A stretch of 64,000 nucleotides of DNA from NCBI GenBank assembly GCA_020631735.1, contig CM036159.1, forward strand, positions 17,399,511-17,463,510, written 5' to 3'. This document shows, in pieces, positions 21,561 to 33,470 of the stretch (positions are counted from its first letter, which is position 1; the number at the start of each line of letters is the position of its first letter). A program made the translations under genes and the position numbers. Source of the stretch: Saccharum officinarum. Its lineage: Eukaryota > Streptophyta > Magnoliopsida > Poales > Poaceae. The notes beneath the pieces are model-generated. The model was not told the origin of the DNA. It was given only the letters and a program-made list of their open reading frames with translations, and did not search any database.

Positions 21561-24500
21561 GCCTCATAATGCATTCATAATGCATGATCATGGCATCCTA
21601 GTCTCTTATCATGAGCATAGCATCATGTTTGATTAGTAAAAGTGTTGAAACATTCATTTGCAACATTTGAAACGATTGCAACATTTGTGGTTTTCTATGT
21701 GTTTCTTTTATGTGTTGCTAGGGTTTTTGTGTAGTTGACACTTGTGATGCTCTTACATGATCTCTAGTAGCTTAACTATGCTTAGGACACCTAATGGAGC
21801 ACTGTTCATGTTGACCGAAATGACTAATTTGCCCTCTATGGGAGGTTTGACCTTGAGGTGACCTCTAGAGTGCCCTAGTTTGACTAATTAAAAACTCCAA
21901 CCTAGAGACCTTGCATGGAGGTGCACCCTTTACCAAAGTTGTGCCAAATTTCATGAGGAACAAAAGTTATTTTGGGATCATCTCATGAAAAAGCTTGGAT
22001 CATGCCCAAACATGGCCACATGTGGGAATGGAAGGCTGTTTCCACACTGAGAATTTTTCTAAGTCCTAGAACTGCTTTTCAGTTTCCAAGTACCCATCTT
22101 TGGGAGCGTGTAGTTTGAAAACCTGACCAAACCAGCTCTAACCCATATTGACACTTTTGTATAACTCACTTAGCTCTACAATATTGTCAATAACACCATC
22201 ACCTAGTTCTCAAGGGTTTAGGAGATAGAGTGCTTAGAAAATCATGTTTCAGTCATGGTGTAACTGAAACTCCATTTCAGTTTTCATGTGCCTCACTTTA
22301 GGGCACTGTATCTCACTAACAAAGCCGAACCAGTCCATGATCTTTTTGACAAACTTGTAGTACTCACATAGGTCTACAAGTTTGCTAATTAGAGTTTTCA
22401 CTAACTCGAGCTCATTTGTGAGTTAATCGACACCAAAATCACACTGTCAGTCGCTCCGATCGCCATGGGTTCAGACAGCAGGCGCTGTCGTGGCGACCGA
22501 GCTCAGAGCGGCGCTGCCGCGTGGCGTTCGTGCTCTGTTGGTGCCTCCACGTCGCGAGCTGGTGCACAGATGTGAAGACCGAGCCAACACCTCACCCCTC
22601 GTTCTCACTCGTCATTCCTTTCCCCTCTCTGTTGTCTCCACCGCGGCGGAAAACTCCATACCATCACCACCGTGAGCTTCGGTGAGCTCGTGTGCGAGCG
22701 CCACCGCACCGCAAGCCGCCAAAGCTCGCCCACACCTCCGCCACCGCCTCCTTTACCTCGGTCGCCCCTCCGACAAGCCGGTCAAGCAAAGGTGAGGGCG
22801 AATTTCGCCGGTTCCATCATCACCGTCGCGGGCCGACCTCGCCGGAGTTGGAGCCCACCGTGGCCAGCTATCACCGGGCCCCTTTCACCCCTTTTTCTCC
22901 ATTCCCTTAGCTTCCCCGTGAGTCCAAGAAGCTCATACCGAGCCTCGTTGCGCCTACGATGGCCGGACCTCGCCGGAGCATCGTCGTCTCCCTCCGCCGT
23001 CCGCCATGCGCGCTGGTGGCGGTGTTTCCGTGCTCCACCGGTCAAATTGGTGGTACCCTGGGGTGCGGGTGGTCGCGGGGAGGACCACGACGGTGACCTC
23101 GCCGCCGGTGGTCTCGCCGTCGACGAGCGGTGGCTGTGCAAAGCCGCGCCCTGCGCTGCTCCTTATGACGTGCGGGGCCCGCGTGTCGGCGTCCCCCGGT
23201 CTCGGCTCCGGTTGAGCCAGCGAGCTGGGCCGAGCCGCGCGTTGGGCTGAGCAGCGAGCTGGGCTGAGCCGCGTGCGAGGCCGAGCGGTTAAGCCGGGCC
23301 GGCCCAGTTAGGTTTAGGAATTTGGTTTTGTTTTTATTTATTTCTCAGATTTGATGCTAAATTCAAAAATTCATATCTCTAGATTGGTAGCTCCAAATGA
23401 TATGGTTCAAAATGTGTTGTGCTCTGCATAATGTCTAGTTTATTATAAAAATATAATATGTGCCATGTTTTGTGTTGAAATAAATAGTTATTAATTATAT
23501 CTTTTATTCATGTAGAAAAATGAGAAAATGATATCTCTTTCTGTGAAGCTCCAAATGACATGAAATTTTTATAGTGAACTTCTCATACCATGAATAGCTT
23601 ATGGTTAAATTTTCATGCAATTTGGATGTGGTTTGGTGGAGTTATATAATTATCTTGTTTGCTTGAATGGATCTTGTGTGAATTTCCATAATTTTTCTAT
23701 AGATCCAGTAAGGGTGAAACTTGGTGAATGTTGTTCTTATGTTAGGAGGATGCTAGGAAAAATATGAAGGCTGTTGTTTGATACTTTTCAATAGGGTTTC
23801 CTATTTATGCTAGAAATAGACCTTCCATCTGTTATTTTTGATATCTCCATATCTGCTTGTCAAAATGAAGTGAAATTTTTATGGTAGCCTATGTGAAGCA
23901 TTAGGTGGCTACTGTAATTTTTGTAGATTTTTATATATAGTTTTACTATATGTTGCTTTAATCACCTAATTAACTAAATAAATTATAAAAGGATATTAAA
24001 TAATTTATTTAGAAGTTGGCACTATACTTTCTGATGTTCCTTTGATATGCACAACAAGTTGGTAAACTTGATTTGGTCCAATTGTGCTTTTGAATCGTCA
24101 TTAATTATTTAATTTAGTGAATCTGCTATTTCTGGACAGATTTGCTAGTTAAGAAAATTAACCTATGATAATGATGCTTTCATGCTTAGTGAACTATAAC
24201 AAAGTTGTTAAGAACTTCATGAACTAGTTGCTGGTAAAATTTGGTGACATTTGGACTCATGGCCTAGAAATGGCAGCTGTTCAAAGTTCGAGTCAGAATT
24301 GTTTTGCTCTCTGTCCTTTTAGAACAGTTTCTGTGTAAGTGCTATTTCGACCTGGTAAATGAGGAAATCATGCTTAAATGTTTATAAATGAAATATAGAC
24401 AATTTCATAAGCTTTCCAGAATGTCCTCTTGCAAGTCATTTGGATTGGTAGAACTCCAGTTATGAATGTTCTTAGCTACTGCTGATAACTTGTTGGAAAT

Positions 24501-26428
24501 GTCAAATTGCTGGAATCTTGTTATGTGTGTGTTTAGTCTTAACCTTGTGGTACTTAGTGGTTAATTATGGACATTTAAACATGTTAATACCAGAGAGGAG
24601 ATTTGCACCTAAGCTTGAAGTGATTTGAATAGAGCACCACATAACTTGGTTTCGTGCTTACAACGTTGCAATGTCATTGCATTCATCTTCACATCATTCA
24701 TGCACGTCCATAAATCATCATGTCATTTTTGGATGCATGCATGAAATTCATTGGATGCATATACATGCAATAGGTGTGCCGAGAATCGTGTTACAAGCGA
24801 AGTTCCACTGGGCGTGGAACCCGAGGTTGAAGTCCGTTCGAGAACTGGAGGTCCAGTCCGACGAAGCCGGAGAAGACGTGGGAACCGTTCTTGAAGCCGA
24901 ACCTCGATCTCTCTTCTTTCGGTTAAGGCAAGCCCCAGAGCATTATAAGTCTCCTACTTTTAAAGCAATTATCTTTATATACATGTTATATGTATTTTTG
25001 CATTACGTGATAGGAGTTGGTTGAAAACCCTTGCTGCATTGATAACACTCCTTGTCCAGCAATTCGAACCTTGAATCCTAAGTAGACAGGATCGTATCTA
25101 TGCTTAGCCCTGCTAAATTAGACCGGTAGAAGTCGGGTGATTTCCTGTCACCTGCGAGATATAGGGCTTGATCAGGTCACGGTTGGCTATACTTGCTATT
25201 GTGGAAGTGAACCATGTGTTAATGAAATAAAATGAGACCGGGCGGGATGATGATAGTGAAACAGCAAGGCATGGAGGTCTTGGGTGTAGATCTATCCCCG
25301 TCTGTGTCGATTAAGGACCGAGACCTGGAGCCTTCTATGTCATTTTGAACGCATGCCTGACATTTAGTTGGCCGGCCTGAGGTTGCCGACCGCGAAGCCT
25401 AGTAGCTCAACTCAGGCTGCGAAGTCGAAAAGTGAAAGTCGCCTCGGAAGGGAGCCAGAGGGTCCAAGGGCAGGTGAGTTAAAAGTCCTGAGCTTCCTGG
25501 CCACTGGTATCCCCGAGAACGCGGCGCTGTTCGGGCCCACCCTGAGTTGTACCAAAGGTTATCTACGGCTGCCTTTAGCGGGGTTTGCCGGGTGAGTGTC
25601 AGGAATACCCCCCTCAGCTGAGTTGGAATCGATTCGAGTCGCCGTCTCTCCCGGATAGTGAGAAACTTGACTGGTTATCTCCAGCGTAGATACACTAATG
25701 ATTAATGATGGTTCGGAATTGATGATAATGATGATGATGGCCTTATTATACCTGCTATGGTTAATATTGTTTGCTCCTAATAAAGTGGTTGCTCTAGTAC
25801 AGGTGCTAATCTAGATGACAGATTAATGATTATTAACTTGATGTTTAAGCATTAATGATTACTGATTTGTAATAAGCTTTTCTGCAAATGAGTCAAGCTA
25901 GCCCACTTTATAAAGCCTTGCATAATCCTTGGTGTCACCGTTGTTTCTGGTTTTTGTCGGGTAAGTCTAGCTGAGTACCTTCTCGTACTCAGGGTTTATT
26001 CCCACCTGTTGCAGGTAGCAGATTCGTACTTGTTGCTGCAAGTATTGTCTTTGCCATGTGGGCGTGAAGACTAGACCATATGGGCATGGTCTCTATAGTA
26101 TCTCTTCTGGTATGCTTTTGCAGGATGTGACCATGTACTGGCAGTATTTGACTTAAAATGATTTCAGAAATTTTGTTGCTTTCGCTAATCTTTATTTTAG
26201 TTTTGTAATAAAATTATCTGTACTCCGATGTATGAGAGCTACTTACGAACTGCGGTAACAAGTGTTGTGTTATGTTGAATCACTACGATCTGGTTGCTCT
26301 CGGTTTGGTTTGAAATCCCTCGTGGTTTCGTGGACTACCGGAGTTATATGGGCTCAAGTTTGAGAATTTGATCGTTTCGGCGATTGTTTTTGAACTTGTG
26401 CTCTTATAATTTGGACGGTTCCGTTACA
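21538..26428 (+). repeat. 3' LTR of element C
   Basis: 4891 bp from TGTAACACCCC to TTCCGTTACA. Same plan as the other long LTRs: AT-rich start, GC-rich block 22440-23310 ending with GGGCCGGCCCAGTT, AT-rich middle 23310-24660, decayed counterpart of the small reading frame at 24671-25024 (shares the AIGVP start and the GGCAAGCCCC block), hairpin 25971-25992, conserved end. Outside one patch, the LTR at 59456 resembles this copy more than the one at 6510. Confidence 0.9.
25971..25992 (+). other. Conserved LTR hairpin, copy C
   Basis: CTGAGTAC, loop CTTCTC, GTACTCAG, preceded by GTCGGGTAAGTCTAG and followed by CCACCTGTTGCAG, as in the other long LTRs. Confidence 0.8.
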
Positions 26429-26429
26429 G

Positions 26430-27468
26430 CGCCCTCCTTCTAAAATACCATGTTGCAATGTTTCAAAAATCATGAAAAAAATGTATGTAGTACACCTAAA
26501 GTCAAAGTTCCGTTAGGCGCTCGATTAATCGCGCCTAGGCGCGACTAATCGGTAGTCGATGGCCTCCCGCCTGGCCTAGGGGTGAAGGCGCGTCCTAGGC
26601 GGGCGCAGCGCCTAGGCTCCCGCTCGATTCCTGCTCGCAGACGCCGCTCCCGCTCGTCCTCTTCCGCCTGCGCGCGCGCCGGAGAGAACTTCATCCGCCG
26701 ACCTCCTCCCCGCTGGCGCCGATGAGTCGCGCTGCTCGTCCTTGCCGGCCGCCGGGCGCCCTGCTCGTCCCCGCAGGTCGACCTGCTCGTCCCCGCCGGC
26801 CGCACTTCTCCCCGCCTGGAAGCTCCTTCCCGCCGGCCGCCGGTCTCTTCTTCCCCGCCTAGAAGCTGCTCGCCTGCTCCCCGTCTGGAAGCTCTTCACC
26901 GCCAGCCGACGGCCTCAACCCTAAGCGGCAGCACCAAGGTCAGTCCCTCCCCTGCTCGGCTGCTCCCGCTTCCCTCCCCTGCTTCTCTCCCCTGTTCTTA
27001 ACCTGCTCGTTGCTCCCCTCCCCTGCTTCTCTCCCCTGTTCTGAACTTCTGATTTGTTGCTATACATAGTTATATACATAATATATATATATTATGGCTA
27101 TATTGCCAAAACGCCTAGAGAAACGCCTAGGAACGCCTAGGCGCGATTAATCCCGATTACTCCCTAGGCTAGGGGTCAGCGCCTAGATTCCGCCTGCCGC
27201 CTAGCGAAACTTTGCCTAAAGTTAAGTGTAGCCGCAACAATTCAATTTGAAATTCATCTTTTATGCTGAGATTGAAAAAACAGAAGTGTCACTGTCAGCA
27301 CATGATGAACAGTACCAGGTTGACTGCTTGTCTATTTTGTTTCTTGGCATATAGGATAAATTTCGAACTGAATTCTTGCGGCTATACTTAACTTTATGTG
27401 TACTACATACACGATTTTTGTAATGAGTTTTGAAACATTGCAACATGGTATTTTAGCTAACGAGGGCA
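26430..27468. mobile_element. TIR (foldback or MULE-like) element next to LTR C, interrupted by a hAT element
   Basis: The left end (GCCCTCCTTCTAAAATACCA, 26431-26450) and the right end (about 27418-27468, reverse complement GCCCTCGTTAGCTAAAATACC) form inverted repeats of about 60 bp that include ATGTTGCAATGTTTCAAAA. Its interior is split by the hAT element at 26503-27214. The left end abuts the LTR of element C, so its own target duplication cannot be read. No transposase is visible; the superfamily is uncertain. Confidence 0.6.
26503..27214. mobile_element. Non-autonomous hAT element, 712 bp, rich in CGCCTAGGCG
   Basis: Ends CAAAGTTCCGTTAGGCG and (reverse complement) CAAAGTTTCGCTAGGCG, flanked by a perfect 8-bp duplication CCTAAAGT (26495-26502 and 27215-27222). 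CA-type ends with an 8-bp duplication indicate hAT. The subterminal regions are packed with GCCTAGGCG palindromes. The core (26600-27060) is GC-rich with repeated CTGCTCGTCC and CCCGCCTGGAAGCT units, possibly captured host sequence. No transposase ORF. Confidence 0.85.
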
Positions 27469-29460
27469 CTAGCCCCCTAGGCACCAAATCCGCACTCTAA
27501 CAGAACCAGCGCTACAACATGTGGTTCTTAGATGAAGTCATAATTATCATCAATTTAAATCATGCAATAATTGGTGTAACGGAATAATAAGATCAAGTTT
27601 ATTTACCCTCATTAACAGCAAATGAGGTTTCATGGAATGGGCTTTATCTGTTTCTTTTTATATGATATTTGTTCAACAATTCATCTAGCATGTATGTTTT
27701 GTGATTAAAAAAATCACTGGATTTTTTTTGAAAGTATTTTTTTTCCAACAATTACGATTATTTAGCTATGGACAACAAAATATAAGACCAGGTGAGAGTT
27801 CTGTTATGGGGTTGCACAATGTCAAGGTTCGCCTTATATACGCTGAAATGAATGCCATTTTTCTCTCTCTCAAGAAAATTGAAGTGCCTGTGCTATTGGG
27901 ACATGCAAAATTAGGCCCTTCTGTTGTAGTATACGTGTACTATTTTCAGCTAATAACTCAGAGAGATTATATAGCAACAGATAGCTTTGCCTCTAAATTA
28001 ATTACAATATGAAAGAAGCAGTTCCTTCAAAAGAAGGAAAGAAAGAAAGAAGCAACCTAAGAGACTAAGACTAATGATGAATAATACCATTTGAAACTTT
28101 CAGTAGTATGCGTTTAAGGAGCAAGTTTTTTTCTCGAATATGAGATCTGCGTATCATTGTATTAAGAAGGAAATAGTTTGAGTACAAGTCATCTGGCGAA
28201 GATGGGGATTACAAGTTTTCACTCCTGTGACATGAGAAAAGCCCCTGCTGTTCTAAAACAGGGTGCAATCCAATAAACGAGGTTCACTACATTTCAGGAA
28301 AAAAATCTAGATCCTAACATGGAGAACTTATAGGAAAGTAGATTAGTCCAGTGCTAACAAACAACAGAAACCATCATGCCACTTTTGCGAAGACATGAAT
28401 GCAGCCACGGAAAGCAGATCAACGGATTCCCATTTCCTACTCCCGCATGATCAAGAGATTATAGCAGCGCTGACATGCTCTTACTTTTCCCCGTCCGTTT
28501 TGTTCCCAATCTTTCGTGTCGAAATTTGTTGACCACGACATGGCACATGGACCATGCCGAGAATGCAAGAACCACGGGTAACTCGAAAAGCCACGGAATG
28601 GACTTGCAGCACCCCTTCTCCTTCCTCTCACGGTACCAGATTAGCTTAATAGCGACAGCCAACAGACACTATCCATTCGCTCGTCATCAGCAGCCCCAGA
28701 AAACAGAAAAAAGGGGATGCTTTTATTTATATTTTGTGTATGAACAAATTTCAGAAAAAGGGGTTCTCGGGATGTTCATCTTCCTATCCTCTAAAATTTA
28801 GCATGCTAAGTTTGCTAACCGTAGCCATCGAATATGCGTATGATGTCAAAGCTAACCAGAAACACAGAAGAACAAGTGAAAAACGCCAACTTTAGCGGCT
28901 TCTGTTCCTCCCTGAGTCCCTTCTCCCCTAATCCAACTAGCTGCGCCCCGATCGAGGAGCAAGCATATCTCCTTCCTGCTGATTGGTCCAAAAACAAAAA
29001 AAAACCTATCGCACTCTAGCTGCGCCCCGATCGAGGAGCCAGGCCCAGACGGGAGCAAGAGAGACGCAACAGAGGATCCAGACATTCAACAATCCGTGTC
29101 CAAGAAGAAGAACATGATGAACAGATGACGATTAAAGCAAGCTGAGCAACAGCAGCAGGGGAGGGAAGAAGAGGAGGAGGAGGGGAGGGGACCTACGGGT
29201 GGGTGGAGCGAAGCAGTGAGCTCTGGAGCAGGAGGACGCGCACCTCCGGCGACTCTCCCGGCAAGCAAGTACGCATAAATAGCGGGCGCCGGAGGGCGTG
29301 GGCGTGGAGCACTGTGACGAGTGTGAGTGAGCAGCAAGAGCAAGTCGACGACTGGGTGGGGGCGCGCGCCGACCCGGTGCCCACGCCCGGCGCGGAAGGA
29401 TGATCGGGGCGCAGCGGGAGGTGTCGAGCGCTGGTTCGAGGCGCCACTTTGTTTACCCTG
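27469..29460. other. Intergenic stretch, no gene supported
   Basis: I see no convincing coding homology. Notable items: a 24-bp perfect direct repeat (28937-28960 and 29016-29039) and a GC-rich area 29150-29450 with a TATA-like CATAAATAG at 29274-29282 on the plus strand. That area may be a former promoter or 5' end, since repeats begin right after it at about 29460. Small ORFs here have simple or low-complexity composition. Confidence 0.5.
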
Positions 29461-29647
29461 TTTAGGCTGCTCTAAAGCTTTATAGTATAAATATAGAGTA
29501 AAAACCGTTACACTGGGTACTTTAAAACGCTACTCTATATTTTCTCTTATTTCTATATATAGCATGGTGCAGTACGTATTCTATCCATCGCGGAGGGCCC
29601 ACGATCGCCCAGCAGCGCGCGAGAGCTGCTGAGGCAGCGTCAGACTG

Positions 29648-29931
29648 GGCAGTGGCGGGGCCTACTAGCAAACCAAAGAAAAAAAATGTTATAACTCATA
29701 GACAAAAATCCAAATTAAATTCCGATTGCACCATTAAATTCGTCTCAATAAATTCTTCAAAACTAGATCACACATGGATATATTTAGATAAAGTGACAAG
29801 TTGGTCCCACCGTGGATAGAGGATGATATAGAGGATGGATGAGTGCGGAAAAATTAAGTATAGATGAGAGAATCTGGCTGACTAGGACATATAGAGGATG
29901 AATATAGAGGTCCATGAGTGCGGATAGCCTT
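29648..29931 (-). repeat. MITE-like repeat, copy 1
   Basis: This stretch is the reverse-complement relative of 55385-55640. Shared blocks include the TATCTAAATATAT region, GTCACTTTATCTAAATATAT and CTCATCTATACTTAATT, and the end reads GGCTATCC. About 0.28 kb, no ORF. Superfamily not determined. Confidence 0.55.
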
Positions 29932-29947
29932 AGTAACCTGGCAGGCT

Positions 29948-30954
29948 TTTTTTTTGGAAAAAGTCTACTTGACCCCCAACTATGGGGGTGTCTACTTTAC
30001 CCCTAAACTATGAAACAGTCTAATTTACCCCTTGAACTTTGCAAAACCGGTCAAATCACCCCTCGAGCGTCTTTGGGCGGCGTTTTGCTACAGTAACCGC
30101 ACAGCAACATCGTTTTGTCTTTTTTCTTTTTATTTATTTCGTCTGAATCTTTGAAAAATCATAGTAAATCACAGAAAAATCATAAAATGAAAAATCCAAT
30201 TTTGTTGGACTCCACATGAGTAGATCTACACAGTGAATATATAATATAGTATGCTTTAGTATAAAGTTTTTGTTGTAAATTTTGATCTATTTTTTCTGTA
30301 ATTAATTTGAATAATTCATACAACAAAAACTTTGTACTGTAGCAAATCCGTTGTTACTGTAGCAAACCACTGCCCAAAACCGCTTGATGGGGTGATTTGG
30401 CCAGTTTTGTAAAGTTAAGGAGGTAAATTAGACCGTTTCATAGTTTGGGGGTAAATTAGACCACCTCCATAGTTGGGTGGGTCAAGTAGACTTTTTCCCT
30501 ATTTTTTTATACCTATACAGAGGTAGCATCTATTCGCGTACAAACACACACCTACACCACAAACACACACATCTCACTCACATTTCTGGTACACAACCAA
30601 ACCTACGACTATACATAAAAGATACGTCTTTAGAGAGATCACCAGAGATACGAAAGCTCTGCAGACCACAAACATGCACACTTCACTCACACAACTTGTA
30701 CACAACCAGATCTATAACTATAGACAAAAAAAAAAGATGTGTCTTTAGAGCACCAGAGACCTGAAGGCTCTGTAGAGACCGATACATCGCAGTTCCCACG
30801 TGACACCACGCGTTGAGAGGCTCCACCACTGAAAGGTTACTGTGGGAGTAAATACCGGTGAGAACACCATCGCCGAATCTGAGATTCGAACGCTGGTGGG
30901 CAGCGTGCACACCTGCAACTGCAACGCATGCCAACCGAGCTAGAGCTCGTTCTC
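29948..30954 (-). mobile_element. tRNA-derived SINE, split by a TIR element
   Basis: On the minus strand the 5' part (30954 downward) has a Pol III A box TAGCTCGGTTGG and a B box GCGTTCGAATCTC, as in tRNA-derived grass SINEs. The body contains an imperfect tandem duplication of about 100 bp (30568-30662 and 30678-30776) and ends in an A-rich tail. The tail is split at 29956-30498 by a TIR element. The whole block is flanked by a 16-bp target duplication with one mismatch (29932-29947 and 30955-30970, AGTAACCYGGCAGGCT), as expected for LINE-mobilised SINEs. Confidence 0.8.
29956..30498. mobile_element. TIR element inside the SINE tail, 543 bp
   Basis: Long inverted ends: GGAAAAAGTCTACTTGACCC at the left and its near-complement GGGTCAAGTAGACTTTTTCC at the right, with similarity extending over about 100 bp (runs of CCCCTAAACTATGAAACAGTC and complement). 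No ORF. It sits in the oligo-T tail of the SINE, so the target duplication is ambiguous. The long TIR suggests a Mutator-like MITE (inference). Confidence 0.75.
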
Positions 30955-31030
30955 AGTAACCCGGCAGGCTAGACTACACCACTCCGCTGCGCCCACCCGT
31001 GGGCCGTGGGCTCGTCTCGTCGCCCAACCA

Positions 31031-31262
31031 GGGCCTTGTTTCCTTCCCAAATTTTCTCCCAAATTTCACTATAAAAAAGAAGATTTTCCATCACATTAAA
31101 ATACCGACACATATATGAAGTACTAAATATAGATGAAATCAAAAACTAATTGCACAGTTTTATTGTATTTTGCGATACGAACATTTCAAACCTAATTAAT
31201 CAATGTTTGGACAATTATTACTAAATAAAAACAAAAAATGCTACAGTATCAGAATACTGTTC
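31031..31262 (+). repeat. MITE, TTGTTTAGTT/GTACTAAATATAGA family, copy 1
   Basis: Begins GGGCCTTGTTT, contains CATCACATTAAAATACCGACACATATATGAAG-type blocks, ACTAATTGCACAGTTTT and CTAATTAATCAATGTTTGGACAA, and ends in a GCTACAG block. It is one of about seven related copies in this window, of a type very abundant in grass genomes. No coding capacity. Confidence 0.7.
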
Positions 31263-31370
31263 ATACCACGAATTCGGGCATCTACACACGCCCAAGCTCA
31301 CCTGCGCCTGTGCTGTTGCTGTAGTTTTTTTTTCTAAGCCTCGTGGTGCCACTGTACTATGCTAGTGGCA

Positions 31371-31871
31371 ACGTGGGAAAAATTTTAGGGTCACATTAGA
31401 GGTTTTATGGATGTAGGTATTCATATACTAATAAAAAACTAATTATATAATTCGTATGGAAACCGCGATACGGATTTATTAAGCCTAATTAATCCACCGT
31501 TAGCATATGTTTACTGTAGCACGTCATTGTCAAATCATGGATTAATTAGGTTTAAAAATTTCGTCTCGTAAATTTATCATAATCTGTGTAATTAATTTCC
31601 TTTATCTACATTTAATACTCCATGTATGTGTCTAAACATCCGATGTGACGGGCATAGGCGGAGCTAGCTAGGTGGCACGTTGTGTCATGGACCACCATAG
31701 AATTTGGGTTAATGTTGAAACTACAGTATATATGCTCTATACTATAATGAAGAATGTATTTAGAACACTATTATTTGGCTTATTATAGTTAGATGGACCA
31801 CCCTTGCACTGAACTCTAGCTACGCCACTGGTGACGGGGTAAACATTTTTTTGGGAAAACTAAACACCCCC
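31371..31871. repeat. MITE copies 2 and 3, head to head, with a nested hAT MITE
   Basis: A truncated forward copy to about 31525, then a reverse copy (GTCAAATCATGGATTAATTAGG ... GGGAAAACTAAACACC at the end). The reverse copy is interrupted by the 178-bp element at 31653-31830. Confidence 0.65.
31653..31830. mobile_element. hAT MITE, 178 bp, nested in a MITE
   Basis: Ends CATAGGCGGAGCTAGC and (reverse complement) CAGTGGCGTAGCTAGA, flanked by a perfect 8-bp duplication GTGACGGG (31645-31652 and 31831-31838). These are the marks of a small hAT element. No ORF. Confidence 0.85.
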
Positions 31872-32206
31872 TTAACCGATTCGGGTAATCTAGGCAGCAT
31901 GTAAACAACAACAACTAGCGTTGTTGGGACTTGGGAGTGGGGTACTATTAGTAGTGAAAACGCAGCATGGCACGTACGGACGGACGTGCAGCGCGGCCAT
32001 AAAACCAGGATGGATGTGATTAACTCGTCCATGCGGTTAAAGCTAGAGAGATTACTCTTGTGCATAGCGTCCAGCAGCGGCCCAGCGCTGCAGCTGACAA
32101 GGACCGGCCGGCGGCCGCAGTCGGCACTCGGCCAGTGGATAACGTCGACCTACAGCTGCCTGCAAAGCTGCGGTGGCCGTTGTTTCATCGTGCTCTACTG
32201 GTCTTG

Positions 32207-32430
32207 GGCCCTGTTTACTTTCTAAATTTTTCACCAAATTTTACTATGTAAAAAGAAGATTTCTCATCACATCAAAATGTCAGCACATATATGAAGTACT
32301 AAATATAGATGAAATAAAAAATAATAGCACAGTTTTGTTGTACTTTCCGAGACCAACATTTTGAGTCTAATTAATCAATTTTTGGACAATTTTTACTAAA
32401 TAAAAACAAAATTGCTACAGTAACTCAGCC
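32207..32430 (+). repeat. MITE copy 4 of the same family
   Basis: Begins GGGCCCTGTTTACTTTCTAA, contains CATCACATCAAAATGTCAGC, GAAGTACTAAATATAGATG and TTTTGGACAATTTTTACTAAA, and ends in TTGCTACAGTAA. Closest to copy 1. The right end is not sharp. Confidence 0.7.
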
Positions 32431-32726
32431 ACGGTTTATGGCATCTAACCACGGCCTTGGCGTGCTTGTTTTCGCTGTTTCTTTTGAAAAGGTTGGTTAT
32501 AATGTTGCTTTATTTGGGGGTGTGGCCCGCGTGATTTCCCTTGTCGGGTATGGGATGGGGACGTCTGGGACATGGGCACGTGACCGGCACGTGCGCCCCA
32601 TCCGGCTCGGCTGCGCTGCGCTGCTTGCTAGGAAACCGAGGCGGGCGCTGCGCTGGGCACCCCCTCCGGCGAGTTCTAGAGCGACGAATGAACATGTGAG
32701 ACGGTGATGGGGCATGGGGCATGGGG

Positions 32727-32999
32727 CAGGATGAAAACGGTACGGATATTTTTCGATCGTATTTGAGACCGAATTTATTTAGAGGGGTTTTAATCAGTCC
32801 GTATTCGAGTCCGGATATTTAACATCCGATACCGTATTCGTATCCGAATATTTAAATCACATATTTATGATGTCGATATCCAATCATATCCTATCCGGCA
32901 TTTTTATACTATCCGTATTCGAATCCGAATCTGGACATAAATATGAAAACAAATACGATATCAGTGATATCCGTCCGTATCCGATCCATTTTCATCCTA
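32727..32999. mobile_element. Ds-like hAT element, copy 1
   Basis: Left end CAGGATGAAAACGG, right end CCATTTTCATCCTA, flanked by GCATGGGG (32719-32726 and 33001-33008; one extra G on the right). The Ac/Ds ends are CAGGGATGAAA and TTTCATCCCTA (established knowledge), and the inner AAACGG is the known Ac transposase binding motif. The interior is made of CCGTATTCG-like units. No ORF; about 273 bp. The left flank is itself a GGGCAT repeat, so the duplication length is 8 or 9. Confidence 0.8.
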
Positions 33000-33470
33000 G
33001 GCATGGGGTGAGACATTCCTGTAGATCAGTAGATGCGCGGGGATGCTATTTTTATATTATTTTACTTTACTTGTTTTCCGCACGGGCACGGATACGCAAC
33101 CAAAACCAAACCAGCCACCGCCCACAGCATAATAGATCCTCAACCACAATATTTTTTTTAGCCGAGGAGGATCTCTGTAACTATTCAGTACTGTTCATAA
33201 CGTGATATTCGACACTGTAAGAGACGATATTGACACTTACTATTTACTTTCGTATCTTGTTTTTTTTATGCTCAAATAAATTTAAAATATTTTCTCTACT
33301 GTTTATCACGGCTACACGTGCTAGTATATCTGGTTGACCTTTCCACGGTAACTCCCTGAGATGGGCGCTGACCGCACCGCTGCGACTGCGATTGAGACGA
33401 AGATATAGGCGGCGCCATGCCAATGCCATCCTTTTTTTTTGAAACTGGGTGTCGATTCATTACTCATTGG

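Larger units (their letters stand above)
16950..26428 (+). mobile_element. Element C: Ty3/gypsy chromovirus, 5' part lost in the gap
   Basis: Begins in the conserved pre-gag spacer and continues with gag (ATG 17188), protease, RT, RNase H, integrase, chromodomain, polypurine tract and a 4891-bp 3' LTR. Its gag start, preceded by TTGCAG, matches D's, but it is clearly diverged from D, so it is a separate insertion. The 3' flank after the LTR is GCGCC (26429-26433). Its extra ORF, if it had one, would lie in the gap. Confidence 0.85.

Noticed and set aside
22490..23250. ORFs of 61-192 codons on the plus strand
   Set aside because: Same GC-rich LTR block in element C; high GC simply removes stop codons. 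No conserved protein between copies.
6510..26428. One full-length element bounded by the two plus-strand LTRs
   Set aside because: The LTRs are too different, gag and pol occur twice, the flanking 5-base sequences differ (CGTAC versus GCGCC), and a gap lies between.
29399..29464. A short plus-strand ORF after the TATA-like box
   Set aside because: Only 21 codons before a stop, no homology, and the downstream DNA is repeat-like.
30850..30950. Possible tRNA gene from A-box and B-box matches
   Set aside because: No cloverleaf can be drawn; the boxes belong to the head of a SINE with a long body and target duplication.
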